The notes beneath the pieces were generated by a model. That model did no database searches. It was not told the DNA's origin and saw only the letters and a program-made list of their open reading frames with translations. A stretch of DNA of 64,000 bases from Tsukamurella sputi (GTDB lineage: Bacteria; Actinomycetota; Actinomycetes; Mycobacteriales; Mycobacteriaceae): assembly GCF_007858445.1 (NCBI RefSeq), contig NZ_VIGV01000014.1, forward strand, positions 25,186-89,185, in the 5' to 3' direction. Below are positions 15,645-24,171 of the stretch, in pieces (position 1 is the first letter of the stretch; each line of letters starts with the position of its first letter). The position numbers and the translations under genes are program-made.

Positions 15645-16535
15645 TTACAGCGGCGTGACGGTGGCCGTCACGTGCGGGAAGCCCTTCTTGAGATCCTTCG
15701 CGATGATCTCGGTGCCGCCGGTGGCCTCGTCGCGCGCGACGTACAGGCCGATGCGTGCGGGCAGGATCACCGGCTTGCCGAACCGCACGTGGTGCACCAC
15801 CGCGTCGGGGACGTGCCCCTCGACGACGCGCAGCATCGCGGCGGCGGTCCACGCGCCGTGCGCGATCGACGACGGGAAGCCGAAGGCCTTGCCGCCGATC
15901 GGCGACATGTGGATCGGGTTCCGGTCGCCGCTGACGCCGGCGTACTGCCGGATCAGCGAGCCGTTCACGGACAGCAGCGCGTCGGGGGCGCCGGGGCGGC
16001 CCTCCTTCGGCGCGGGCCCGGACGGCTCACCCGACAGCGACGTGCGCTGCTGGATGAGCATCGTCGACACCTCGGAGGCGACCGACGCACCGGACGCATC
16101 GGTGAACTCCGTCGTGAAGTCGAGGAGCATGCCCTTGCGGTGCTCCCGCAGGTTGCCCACCGACGTGCGCAGCGTCAGCGACTCACCCGGCACCACGCGG
16201 CGGCGCCGCGTGATCGTGTTCTCCACGTGTACGGAACCCACGGCCGCGGCGGGGAAGTCGTCCGCCAGGAACAGGTCCATGATCAGCGGGAAGGAGAGCA
16301 CGTAGAGGTACATCACCGGCACCTCGCCGGTGTTCTTCAGTCCCACGACCTCGCAGTACTCGCCGACACGCGCGGGGTCGACGGTCACCGTCAGCTCCAC
16401 GGAGCGGGAGGGCAGCGCGGTCTCCGGCTTCAGCGGGCCCTGCTTGCCGACCACGGGCAGGATGCCGCGCAGTCCGCGCGTGAGCACCGACAGGCTCGAC
16501 GGCGGTGCCTGCAGCACGGTCACGTTATCGGCCAT
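15645..16535 (-). CDS. htdX: (3R)-hydroxyacyl-thioester dehydratase HtdX
   Basis: 296 residues, a double-hotdog MaoC-type dehydratase. The hydratase-2 motif QYAGVSGDRNPIH (197-209) supplies the catalytic pair Asp204 and His209; the N-terminal hotdog half lacks this motif, as is normal for the family. It dehydrates (3R)-hydroxyacyl thioesters in fatty acid elongation. It begins two bases after the fabG4 stop and so shares its transcript, as in M. tuberculosis Rv0242c-Rv0241c. Together FabG4 and HtdX can perform two successive steps, ketoacyl reduction and dehydration. Expression is probably set by the palindrome upstream of fabG4. Confidence 0.9.
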   Translation of the reverse strand: MADNVTVLQAPPSSLSVLTRGLRGILPVVGKQGPLKPETALPSRSVELTVTVDPARVGEYCEVVGLKNTGEVPVMYLYVLSFPLIMDLFLADDFPAAAVGSVHVENTITRRRRVVPGESLTLRTSVGNLREHRKGMLLDFTTEFTDASGASVASEVSTMLIQQRTSLSGEPSGPAPKEGRPGAPDALLSVNGSLIRQYAGVSGDRNPIHMSPIGGKAFGFPSSIAHGAWTAAAMLRVVEGHVPDAVVHHVRFGKPVILPARIGLYVARDEATGGTEIIAKDLKKGFPHVTATVTPL

Positions 16536-16537
16536 GA

Positions 16538-17896
16538 TCAGGCCCCCAGCAGGCTCTGACCGCAGACGCGCACGACGTTGCCCGTCACCGCCGCCGAGGC
16601 CGGCGCGGCGAAGTAGGCGATGGTCTCCGCGACGTCGACGGTCTGGCCGCCCTGCTGCAGCGAGTTCATGAGGCGGCCGGCCTGGCGCGTGGCCAGCGGG
16701 ATCGCCGCGGTCATGGCGGTCTCGATGAACCCGGGCGCGACGGCGTTGATGGTGATGTTCTTCTTCGCGAGCACCGGGGTGTACGCGTCGACGAGGCCGA
16801 TCACGCCGGCCTTGGTCGCGCCGTAGTTGGTCTGGCCGCGGTTACCCGCGATGCCGGCGATCGACGAGACGTCGACGACGGCGCCGCCCTCGTTCAGAGC
16901 GTCCTCGGCGAGCAGGTCGTCGACCAGCTGCTTCGGCGCCTTGAGGTTGACGGCCATGACCGAGTTCCAGCGGCCCTCGTCCATGTTGGCGAGCAGCTTG
17001 TCGCGGGTGATGCCGGCGTTGTTGACGATGATGTCGAGGCCGCTGTGGCGGGACTTGACCAGCTCGGCGATCTTCTTGCCCGCGTCCGCGGAGGTCACGT
17101 CGAGGGGCAGCGCGGTGCCGCCGACCTTGTTCGCGACCTCCGAGAGGGCCTCGCCGGCGGCGGGGATGTCGGCGGCGATGACGTGCGCACCGTCGCGCGA
17201 GAGGACCTCGGCGATGGTGGCGCCGATGCCGCGCGCGGCGCCGGTGACCAGGGCGACCTTGCCGGCGAGCGGCTTGTCCCAGTCGGCGGGCGCGGTCGCG
17301 TCCTTGTCGGTGACGCGGATGACCTGCGCGTCGACGTAGGCCGACTTGCCCGACAGCAGGAAGCGCAGCGTCGAGGCCAGGCCCGACGCGCCGGTGGCGG
17401 CGCCCGGATGCACGTAGACGAGCTGGGCGGTGGCACCGTCGCGCAGCTCCTTGGCGACGGAGCGCGTGAAGCCCTCGAGGGCGCGCTGGACGATGTGCTC
17501 GTCGAGGTCCTCGATCAGCTCGGGGGTGGTGCCGAGCACCACGAGACGGGCGCTGTTGCCGAGCGAGCGCATCTGCGGGCCGAAGAACTCGAACAGGCCG
17601 ACGAGCTCGTCGATCGAGGTGATGCCGGTGGCGTCGAAGACCGCGCCGCCCAGCTTCTCGGCGCCGCGGGCGCCGCCGTTGTTGACGACGAGGTCGTAGT
17701 CCGCGAGCAGCTCGCGCACGGGCTCGACGAGGCGTCCCTTGCCGCCAAGGAGGACGGGGCCGCCGAGAGCGGGCTTGCCGGCCTGGTAGCGGCGGAGGAC
17801 CGGCGGCTGCGGCAGTCCGAGCCGGCTGGCCAGGAAGGAGCCGGGGCCCGACTTCACGAAGGCCGCGTAGAAGTCCGTGCTGGGTGCATCAGGCAT
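16538..17896 (-). CDS. fabG4: High-molecular-weight 3-oxoacyl reductase FabG4
   Basis: 452 residues from ATG 17896 (GAGGTACC upstream); the longer frame to 17944 would run into the operator. The length matches M. tuberculosis FabG4 (454). The N-terminal flavodoxin-like domain covers about residues 1-195. The C-terminal short-chain reductase domain has [13 protein letters not shown] for NAD(H) binding, NNAGITRDK, the active-site Ser in [11 protein letters not shown] and Y-x3-K in NYGATKAG. It reduces 3-ketoacyl-CoA or -ACP, NADH-linked in the characterised relative. It is divergent from fadA2 with a shared palindrome between them, so synthesis and breakdown genes would be co-regulated. Confidence 0.92.
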   Translation of the reverse strand: MPDAPSTDFYAAFVKSGPGSFLASRLGLPQPPVLRRYQAGKPALGGPVLLGGKGRLVEPVRELLADYDLVVNNGGARGAEKLGGAVFDATGITSIDELVGLFEFFGPQMRSLGNSARLVVLGTTPELIEDLDEHIVQRALEGFTRSVAKELRDGATAQLVYVHPGAATGASGLASTLRFLLSGKSAYVDAQVIRVTDKDATAPADWDKPLAGKVALVTGAARGIGATIAEVLSRDGAHVIAADIPAAGEALSEVANKVGGTALPLDVTSADAGKKIAELVKSRHSGLDIIVNNAGITRDKLLANMDEGRWNSVMAVNLKAPKQLVDDLLAEDALNEGGAVVDVSSIAGIAGNRGQTNYGATKAGVIGLVDAYTPVLAKKNITINAVAPGFIETAMTAAIPLATRQAGRLMNSLQQGGQTVDVAETIAYFAAPASAAVTGNVVRVCGQSLLGA

Positions 17897-17944
17897 GTGG
17901 GGTACCTCATCCGTGTGGGGTTCCGATAGGCTATCGACAAGCAA

Positions 17945-17960
17945 CTTACTTCAGAGTAAG
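17945..17960. promoter_or_regulatory. Palindromic operator between fabG4 and fadA2
   Basis: CTTACTTCAGAGTAAG is a perfect 6-bp inverted repeat with a 4-base spacer in the divergent promoter region. It is almost identical to the site at 12856-12871 before the TetR gene. It lies 41 bases before the fadA2 start and 48 bases before the fabG4 start. Confidence 0.6.
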
Positions 17961-18001
17961 AATACTCGGTAGTAGCAACCCTCGATTCCAGGGAGAAACC
18001 C

Positions 18002-19285
18002 GTGGCCAACATCGAAACCCGCCCGGTCGCCATCCTCGGTGGCAACCGCATCCCGTTCGCCCGCTCGGATCGCGCGTACGCCAAGGCGAGCAATCAGGAC
18101 ATGTTCACCGCTGCGCTCAATGGTCTCGTGAGCCGCTTCAATCTGCAGGGCGAGCAGCTCGGTGCCGTGGTCGGCGGCGCGGTGCTCAAGCACAGCCGCG
18201 ACTTCAACCTGATCCGCGAGTCGGTGCTCGGCAGCCCGCTGAGCCCGTACACCCCGGCGTTCGACGTGCAGCAGGCCTGCGCCACCGGCCTGCAGGCGAT
18301 CAACGCCGCGGCCCAGGGCATCCAGCTCGGCCGCTACGAGGCGGCCGTGGGCGGCGGCGTCGACACCACCTCCGACGCCCCGATCGGCGTCTCCGAGGGC
18401 ATGCGCAAGGTGATGCTCGAGCTCAACCGCGCGTCGAGCACCGTCGACCGCCTCAAGCTGGTCGGCAAGCTCCCCGGCAACCTCGGCATCGACATCCCGC
18501 GCAACGGCGAGCCGCGCACCGGCATGTCGATGGGCGAGCACGCCGCCATCACGTCCAAGGAGTTCGGCGTCTCGCGCGCTGAGCAGGACGAGCTGGCCTA
18601 CCTCAGCCACAAGAACATGGCCGCCGCCTACGATCGCGGTTTCTTCGAGGACCTGATCACCCCGTACCTCGGGCTCACCCGCGACGACAACCTGCGGCCC
18701 GGCTCGACGGTCGAGAAGCTCGCCACGCTCAAGCCCGTCTTCGGCGTCTCGCTGGGCGACGCGACCATGACGGCCGGCAACTCCACGCCCCTCACGGACG
18801 GCGCGTCGACGGTGCTGCTGTCCTCCGACGAGTGGGCGGCCGAGCGCGGCCTGCCCGTGCTCGCCTACCTCAAGGACGTCGAGTACTCGGCCGTGGATTA
18901 CGTCGGCGGCAAGGACGGCCTGCTCATGGCGCCGACCTACGCGGTGCCGAAGCTGCTGGCGCGCAACGGCCTCACGCTGCAGGACTTCGACTTCTACGAG
19001 ATCCACGAGGCCTTCGCCTCCGTCGTGCTGGCGACGCTGCAGGCCTGGGAATCGCCCGAGTACTGCAAGGACCGCCTCGGCCTCGACAAGCCGCTCGGCT
19101 CGATCGACCGCGCGAAGCTGAACGTCAACGGCTCGTCGCTCGCGGCCGGCCACCCCTTCGCCGCGACCGGCGGCCGCATCGTGGCCTCGGCCGCGAAGCA
19201 GATCAAGGAGAACGGCGGCGGTCGCGCGCTGATCTCCATCTGCGCCGCCGGCGGGCAGGGCATCACCGCCATCATCGAGGGCTGA
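18002..19285 (+). CDS. fadA2: Acetyl-CoA acyltransferase (thiolase) FadA2
   Basis: 427 residues from GTG 18002. Thiolase features are in the usual order: the nucleophile Cys in VQQACATGLQA (about residue 92), the His of GHPFAATGGR (about 384), and the second Cys in SICAAGGQG near the end. It cleaves 3-ketoacyl-CoA to acetyl-CoA and a shortened acyl-CoA, the last step of beta-oxidation, or runs in reverse. Orthologous position: M. tuberculosis Rv0243. Divergent from fabG4 and probably under the same TetR operator. A strong hairpin follows the stop. Confidence 0.92.
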   Translation: MANIETRPVAILGGNRIPFARSDRAYAKASNQDMFTAALNGLVSRFNLQGEQLGAVVGGAVLKHSRDFNLIRESVLGSPLSPYTPAFDVQQACATGLQAINAAAQGIQLGRYEAAVGGGVDTTSDAPIGVSEGMRKVMLELNRASSTVDRLKLVGKLPGNLGIDIPRNGEPRTGMSMGEHAAITSKEFGVSRAEQDELAYLSHKNMAAAYDRGFFEDLITPYLGLTRDDNLRPGSTVEKLATLKPVFGVSLGDATMTAGNSTPLTDGASTVLLSSDEWAAERGLPVLAYLKDVEYSAVDYVGGKDGLLMAPTYAVPKLLARNGLTLQDFDFYEIHEAFASVVLATLQAWESPEYCKDRLGLDKPLGSIDRAKLNVNGSSLAAGHPFAATGGRIVASAAKQIKENGGGRALISICAAGGQGITAIIEG

Positions 19286-19299
19286 TTCCCCACGGCACA

Positions 19300-19340
19300 T
19301 CGGGCCGTCCAGGTGCTGTGAACGCACGTGGACGGCCCGA
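19300..19340 (+). terminator. Terminator hairpin after fadA2
   Basis: TCGGGCCGTCCA pairs with TGGACGGCCCGA (12 bp); inside the loop GTGC and GCAC can pair further. No long T run follows, which is common in GC-rich actinobacteria. Confidence 0.6.
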
Positions 19341-19357
19341 CGTCGTTGCGGCCGTCC

Positions 19358-19363
19358 TACACT
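19358..19363 (+). promoter_or_regulatory. -10 box of a probable leaderless promoter
   Basis: TACACT fits TANNNT and ends six bases before ATG 19370. The intervening GAGGTC is too close to the start to act as a ribosome site. Confidence 0.4.
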
Positions 19364-19369
19364 GAGGTC

Positions 19370-19792
19370 ATGAGCGCGACGGATGATCTGATCGAGAGGA
19401 TCCTGCGCGACTACGACACCATCACGGTGGTCGGGGCCAGCGCCGATCCGGCGAAGGCGGCGCACGACGTGCCCGCGTACATGCAGAACCGGGGCTGGCG
19501 CATCATCCCGGTCAACCCGCATGCGGAGGAGATCCTCGGCCAGCCGGTGTACCGCTCACTCGCCGACGTCCCCGAGCAGGTGGGCCTGGTCGACGTCTTC
19601 CGTCCCTCGGAGCAGACGCCTGAGATCGCCCGGCAGGCCGTCGCGGCCGGTGCCACCGCACTGTGGCTGCAACTGGGGATCCGGTCCGCGGAGGCGCGGG
19701 AGATCGCCGAATCCGCGGGGCTGCTCTACGTCGAGGACCGCTGCCTCATCATCGAACAGCGTCGCACCCGGATCTCGAGGAGGAGCGCATGA
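19370..19792 (+). CDS. CoA-binding domain protein (YccU type)
   Basis: 140 residues from ATG 19370. It is a single CoA-binding Rossmann-like domain: ITVVGASADPAKAAHDVPAY (about 18-37), then WRIIPVNPHAEEILG and WLQLGIRS. Such stand-alone domains resemble the CoA-binding part of succinyl-CoA ligases but lack the ligase region; the function is not established. The stop overlaps the next start as ATGA, so the two genes form an operon. Location between fadA2 and fadE5 suggests a link with acyl-CoA metabolism, which is inference. Confidence 0.8.
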   Translation: MSATDDLIERILRDYDTITVVGASADPAKAAHDVPAYMQNRGWRIIPVNPHAEEILGQPVYRSLADVPEQVGLVDVFRPSEQTPEIARQAVAAGATALWLQLGIRSAEAREIAESAGLLYVEDRCLIIEQRRTRISRRSA

Positions 19793-20289
19793 GCGTGGGC
19801 GTCGTGATCGTCGTCGTGGTCGCGGTGGTGGCAGTGCTCCTGCTCATCGGCGTGCTCTGGTTCCTGCGCGACTCCAACAAGCGCATCAAGGACTTCGCCA
19901 ACTCCACGGATCTCATCCCCGGCCGCCCCGGTCGCGCGCCCGCCGAGTGGGCGAACGCCACCTCCACCGAGGCGCTGCTGCATCAGCGCACCCGCTACGC
20001 CATCGCCGACGTGCATCGCGGTGCTTTCGCGCCCGCCGTCCCGCCGCCGCAGGACTCCGCGATCGACGGCCCGGAATCCGATCTCGCCGCCCTCGACGAC
20101 GCGGTCTTCGCCCTCGACGACCGCATCATCGCCGCTGCCCAGCTGTCGGGCGAGGAGCGGACGAAGGCTCTCGGGGAACTGGAGCCCAAGGTCGCGGCCC
20201 TGGAGGCGCTGACCGGCAAGCTGTGGGACGCGCCCTCCGCCCAGCGCCGCCCCCTCATCGACGCGACCACCTCCACCCTCCTCCGCTGA
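19789..20289 (+). CDS. Membrane-anchored protein of unknown function
   Basis: 166 residues from ATG 19789, overlapping the preceding stop by four bases. One N-terminal membrane helix of valine and leucine (about residues 4-26) is followed by a soluble, mostly helical domain (alanine- and acid-rich, probably a coiled bundle). No family recognised. The 3' end overlaps the convergent acyltransferase by 35 bp. Translational coupling suggests it works with the CoA-binding protein at or near the membrane, but there is no direct sequence evidence for this. Confidence 0.65.
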   Translation: MSVGVVIVVVVAVVAVLLLIGVLWFLRDSNKRIKDFANSTDLIPGRPGRAPAEWANATSTEALLHQRTRYAIADVHRGAFAPAVPPPQDSAIDGPESDLAALDDAVFALDDRIIAAAQLSGEERTKALGELEPKVAALEALTGKLWDAPSAQRRPLIDATTSTLLR

Positions 20290-21292
20290 CGGCCGCGCGC
20301 AACCGCTCCACCATGCCGTGCAGCGCCCATGCCAGCACGACGGTGACCGCGGTGGTCACGGCGACGATCGGCCACGTCGATCCGGTGAACAGCGACCAGC
20401 CGAAGACGTCCAGCACCACCACCTCCATCACGATGACGTGGATCAGGAAGAACTCGTAGCTGATCGTGCCGAGCCAGACCATCGGCCGCGAGCCCAGCAC
20501 TCGCGACGGCCCGGTCGCGAACGCCGCGACGAGCAGCCCGCCGATCAGCGCCTCGAGCAGGAATTTCGTCACGCCCTGCGCGGGCGTGGGCAGGCGGAGG
20601 TCGATCGGCCCCGCGAGCGGCGTGAGCAGTACCCCGTAGGCTGCCGCGGCGGCCAGCAGCAGGGGCCACCGCGGCAGCCGCACCCGATCGACGAGCAGCG
20701 CTACCGTGATGCCCGCGGCGAAGGCGGCCGCGTACCCCGGCGGCCAGGACCGCGCCGTCTTGCCGAAGACCTCCGTCGCGATCACCAGCAGCAGCCAGGC
20801 GACCGACAGCGCCACCATCGCCACCGGCACGACCCAGACCCGCGGCGCACGCACCAGCCACAGGCCCAGCAGCGGCAGGGCCAGGTAGAACACGACCTCG
20901 ACGCACATCGACCACATCTGGGTGAGCCCGGTGTGCACGTGGCCGACGCCGTAGATCTGCGTGAAGGTCAGGTGTCGCAGGTATCCCGCCCAGCCCTGGC
21001 CGTGCGGCGAACCGTCGGGCCGCCACAGGTAGAGCGCGTACACGACGGTGACCACCGCCCAGTACGCGGGCAGGATCCGCCAGGTCCGAGCGACGGCGTA
21101 CCGACGCACGTCGGGCAGCGCGCCGGGGCCGAGGCGCGCACGGACCCACGGCCGCACCAGGAGGAATCCGGACAGCGCGAAGAACACCGGGACGGCGGTC
21201 TCGAGCCGCGCGTACGCGGCGCCGCGCCAGTCCGCCGTGAAGTCACCGCCCCAGAACGCGGCGTGCGTGACGCAGACCCCGAACGCCGCCAC
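20255..21292 (-). CDS. Acyltransferase-3 family membrane protein, start unclear
   Basis: At least 345 residues with about ten membrane helices and the family blocks CVTHAAFW, FALSGFLLVRPW, RRYAVARTWRILPAYW and LTQMWSMCVEVVFY. These resemble the tmaT product at 3514-4743, so the two are probably paralogues with different acceptors. GTG 21292 is the first ordinary start, but the domain begins earlier: codons just upstream read PALTGLRA, the usual opening block, back to a TGA at about 21353. True initiation may use a rare codon (CTG or ATC) coupled to the upstream stop. It is downstream of the YhgE/Pip gene in the same direction. Confidence 0.7.
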   Translation of the reverse strand: MAAFGVCVTHAAFWGGDFTADWRGAAYARLETAVPVFFALSGFLLVRPWVRARLGPGALPDVRRYAVARTWRILPAYWAVVTVVYALYLWRPDGSPHGQGWAGYLRHLTFTQIYGVGHVHTGLTQMWSMCVEVVFYLALPLLGLWLVRAPRVWVVPVAMVALSVAWLLLVIATEVFGKTARSWPPGYAAAFAAGITVALLVDRVRLPRWPLLLAAAAAYGVLLTPLAGPIDLRLPTPAQGVTKFLLEALIGGLLVAAFATGPSRVLGSRPMVWLGTISYEFFLIHVIVMEVVVLDVFGWSLFTGSTWPIVAVTTAVTVVLAWALHGMVERLRAAVSGGGWRWSRR

Positions 21293-21352
21293 GGCCCGCA
21301 GCCCGGTGAGGGCGGGGACGTGACCGGAGCGCGGAGCGGGAGCGATGGTGCG

Positions 21353-23341
21353 TCAGATCTTGATCGCGGGGATGAGCCGGTCCAGGTTCCACAGTCGGTT
21401 CCGGCGCGCCGACAGGCACGACACCGTGATCGACGCCAGCCAGATGAACAGCAGAACCCCGATCGCGACCCACAGTCGGTGATCGATACCGCCCAGGACC
21501 AGCTGCCGAAGACCGTTGACGCCGTAGGTCATCGGGTCGTACTTGTGCAGGATCTGGAAGGGTCTCGCCGTGGTCTCGACCGGATACATGCCGCCGGAAC
21601 TCACCAGCTGCAGCATCAGCAGGGCCATGATCAGCACGCGGCCGACCGCGGGTCCGACGAAGGCGTTCACCGCCTGGGTGAAGGCGATGAACGCCAGGGA
21701 GACGCCCATCATGAAGAACACCATCGCCACCGGGTGCGCCACCTCGAGCCCGAGCCCGAAGCGCACCACGCAGTACAGGATCACCGCCTGGCACAGGCCG
21801 ATCGCGGCGGCCGGGAGGTAGCTGGCCATCACCACGCGGATGGCCAGCACCTCGGCGGCGATGGCGCGGTTCTGCAGCGGACGGAAGACCATCCACAGCA
21901 CCAGCGCGCCGAAGAACAGCGCCAGCGTGAGGAAGAAGGGCGCCATGCCGGTGCCGAAGTTCGGGGCGCGGTTCTCGTGCTGCGTGGCCAATTGGACGGG
22001 CCCGCCGATGGTCTGCGCCACCTGGGTCGTCTGCTCCTGCGACCACTTCGGCACGGCGCCGGCGCCCTCACGCAGCTTGGTCGAGAGCTCCTGGCTGCCG
22101 TCGCGCAATTGCACGGTGCCCGCGGAGAGCTTCGTGGCACCGTCGGAGAGCTTCGTGATGCCGTCGTCGAGCGTGGCGTTGCCGGCGGCGAGTTGCTGCG
22201 CGCCGGAACGGAGTTCGGTCAGCTTCGCGGTGAGATCGCCGCCGGTCGCGCCGACCTGGGCCAGCACCGTCTGCAGCGGGCTCCCCGGCGTGCGCAGCTG
22301 CTCGGTGAGCGTCGCGGCGGCCGACGAGGCCGCCACCACCTGCTGCTTCGCCGCTGCCGGTACGGCGGCCTGGGCCAGCTGAGCCCGCACGGCGCGCAGG
22401 CCCTCGGCGGCCTGCCGTGCCGCCGGGTCGGGGCTGGTGGTCAGCTGCGCGATCGCGGCGTCGATCCCCGCGAGCGCGGTGTCCTGCGTCGTGATGAAGA
22501 CGCCGGCCTTGTCGGCCGCGTCGGCCAGCGCGGCGGCGCTCTGCTGGATCTGCGCGGTGTTCCCGCCCAGCCCCGACAGTGCCTTCGTCACGGCGAGCAG
22601 GGGATCGGTGGCCTGGGTGATACCGTCGGACAGCTTCTGCGAGCCCGCGCGCAGCTGCGCGGAACCGGTCTTCGCGGTCCCGAGGCCCGTCGCGAGTTGT
22701 TCGGCACCGTCGTTTGCGGTCACCAGACCGTCGTGCAGTTTCCCGGCCCCGTCGGCGGCCTGTTCGATCCCGGAGCCGGCGGTGATCATCATGGACAGCA
22801 CCTGGTTGACCGCCTGCCCCGAGACCCGGGTGGAGACGGCGTTGAGCACCTGCGACATCGCGGTCTGGCCGATGGTGGAGCTGATGTAGTTGTTGGCGTC
22901 GTTGTAGATCGCCCGCAGCTGCGCCTTCTCGGGCTTGCCGGTCATCGGGGAGGCGATGGCGGAGGAGAAGTTCTCCGGCAGCTCCAGCATGAAGTAGTAG
23001 GTGCCGTCCTTGACGCCCTGCTGGGCCTCGGCGGGGGAGACGATGTGCCAGTCGAGGCTCTTGTCGTCGGCGAGCGACTTCTCGACCTCCGCGCCGGCGT
23101 TGATCTTCTGGCCCTTGACCTCGGTGCCCTTGTCCGCGTTGACGAGCGCCACGGGCATCTTGTTGACATTGCCGAAGGGATCCCAGAACGCCCACAGGTA
23201 CAGCGCGCCGTAGACCAGCGGCAGCAGCATCAGCACGACCATGGCGGCGCGGGTCAGCCGGCTGCGGCCGAAGCGCTTGATCTCGGAGCCGAAGGCGAGG
23301 CCCGCGGCGATGGGAATGAGGCGGCTCTTCTTCTCGGACAT
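21353..23341 (-). CDS. YhgE/Pip-family membrane transporter subunit
   Basis: 662 residues from ATG 23341. An N-terminal helix (about 30-52) is followed by a long extracytoplasmic region. Its first part has the Pip-type segment PVALVNADKGTEVKGQKIN. A long heptad-like stretch with repeated LxxGxxxLxxG units (about 185-420) follows. Six helices of the ABC-2 kind form the C-terminus. Relatives include phage infection protein and type VII secretion-related YueB, but here no ESX ATPase is nearby. It starts five bases after an ABC ATPase-like gene and is probably its partner. An efflux or cell-wall role is likely; the substrate is unknown. Confidence 0.8.
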   Translation of the reverse strand: MSEKKSRLIPIAAGLAFGSEIKRFGRSRLTRAAMVVLMLLPLVYGALYLWAFWDPFGNVNKMPVALVNADKGTEVKGQKINAGAEVEKSLADDKSLDWHIVSPAEAQQGVKDGTYYFMLELPENFSSAIASPMTGKPEKAQLRAIYNDANNYISSTIGQTAMSQVLNAVSTRVSGQAVNQVLSMMITAGSGIEQAADGAGKLHDGLVTANDGAEQLATGLGTAKTGSAQLRAGSQKLSDGITQATDPLLAVTKALSGLGGNTAQIQQSAAALADAADKAGVFITTQDTALAGIDAAIAQLTTSPDPAARQAAEGLRAVRAQLAQAAVPAAAKQQVVAASSAAATLTEQLRTPGSPLQTVLAQVGATGGDLTAKLTELRSGAQQLAAGNATLDDGITKLSDGATKLSAGTVQLRDGSQELSTKLREGAGAVPKWSQEQTTQVAQTIGGPVQLATQHENRAPNFGTGMAPFFLTLALFFGALVLWMVFRPLQNRAIAAEVLAIRVVMASYLPAAAIGLCQAVILYCVVRFGLGLEVAHPVAMVFFMMGVSLAFIAFTQAVNAFVGPAVGRVLIMALLMLQLVSSGGMYPVETTARPFQILHKYDPMTYGVNGLRQLVLGGIDHRLWVAIGVLLFIWLASITVSCLSARRNRLWNLDRLIPAIKI

Positions 23342-23346
23342 GAGAA

Positions 23347-24015
23347 TCAGTCCTTCCGGGTCAGGGCGCGTCGGTCGTGCAGGGTGTGCAGCGGGGCGGT
23401 GCCGCCGAGGGGGTTGGTGACCCCGACGATCACGGTGTAGCGCTCGGCGATCGCGCCGAGCCGCTGGACGGCCTCGGCGCGGCCGGGGTTGTCGCGGACC
23501 TGCTCGAGATCGCCGACGACGAGGATCGGGCGGTTCCCCAGCAGGGCCAGGGTGATCCGTAGGAGGAAGAGCTGCAGGTCGCTCAGTTCGACGATGCGGG
23601 TCTTCGGGGCCGGCCGGTCGACGGGGCCGAAGACCTGATCCATCTCGAGGCTGCCGGCGCTGAGCGGCACCATCGAGTACCAGGGCGCCAGCCAGCGGCG
23701 CTGCTCGGCGAGCACGGTCTCGACGGTGACCGACTCGTCGAGGTCGTCGATGTCCTCGAAGGCGGCGATGGCGCACTTCTTCCGGATCGCGCCGGGCGTG
23801 GTGGCCCCCAGGGCGTCGACGGTGCCGTGGTTCGGCTTGAGCCGGCCCGCGAGAGTGAGCAGCAGCGCGTCCTGGTCGCGCCCCGCGGGCATCTGCACCG
23901 CGTGCAGGCCGGGGCCGAACTGCAGGTCGATGCCCCGGAACAGCGGTCCGTGCTCCCCGTCGACGCCGAGATTCACCGCCACGAGCTGTACGTCGTTCGG
24001 CTGGTCATCGTCCAT
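23347..24015 (-). CDS. Degenerate ABC ATPase-like protein, partner of the YhgE/Pip protein
   Basis: 222 residues from ATG 24015 (GGAG eight bases upstream). The layout is that of an ABC nucleotide-binding domain (LTLAGRLKPNHGTV after the P-loop position, a helical segment, then the signature and Walker B regions). The key residues are altered: the P-loop position reads MPAGRDQDALL rather than GxxGxGKS/T, the signature reads LSDLQ rather than LSGGQ, and the Walker B region ends VVGDLEQ. Hydrolysis by the usual mechanism is therefore doubtful. It is in an operon with the YhgE/Pip gene. It may be a structural or nucleotide-sensing subunit, or pair with another ATPase. Confidence 0.7.
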   Translation of the reverse strand: MDDDQPNDVQLVAVNLGVDGEHGPLFRGIDLQFGPGLHAVQMPAGRDQDALLLTLAGRLKPNHGTVDALGATTPGAIRKKCAIAAFEDIDDLDESVTVETVLAEQRRWLAPWYSMVPLSAGSLEMDQVFGPVDRPAPKTRIVELSDLQLFLLRITLALLGNRPILVVGDLEQVRDNPGRAEAVQRLGAIAERYTVIVGVTNPLGGTAPLHTLHDRRALTRKD

Positions 24016-24068
24016 GCGGGGCACTCCGGAGGTCGTCGGCGCAGGTCGGTTGTCGATCCTACGGGGGT

Positions 24069-24101
24069 GGGCCCGACGGTGCCGCGCGCACCGTCGGGCC
24101 C
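24069..24101. repeat. Perfect 14-bp inverted repeat containing the recurring decamer
   Basis: GGGCCCGACGGTGC and its complement flank a 5-base loop (CGCGC). Both arms contain GCACCGTCGG or its complement, which recurs through the window. It lies upstream of the degenerate ATPase gene and could also act as a terminator backstop for fadE5. Confidence 0.55.
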
Positions 24102-24111
24102 GGGAACGGGC

Positions 24112-24145
24112 GAGGGCGCCCCGACCGGGTGGTCGGAGCGCCCTC
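24112..24145 (-). terminator. Terminator hairpin after fadE5
   Basis: GAGGGCGC-CCGACC pairs with GGTCGG-GCGCCCTC, with one unpaired base on each side, around a GGGT loop. It begins 27 bases past the fadE5 stop in the direction of transcription. Confidence 0.6.
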
Positions 24146-24171
24146 GAATGCTCGTTGCTACGAGACGGCGA

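Noticed and set aside
20318-23440. A 1040-codon plus-strand frame opposite the acyltransferase and YhgE/Pip genes
   Set aside because: His/Asp/Gln/Arg-rich antisense translation typical of high-GC DNA; no start signal, no domain.
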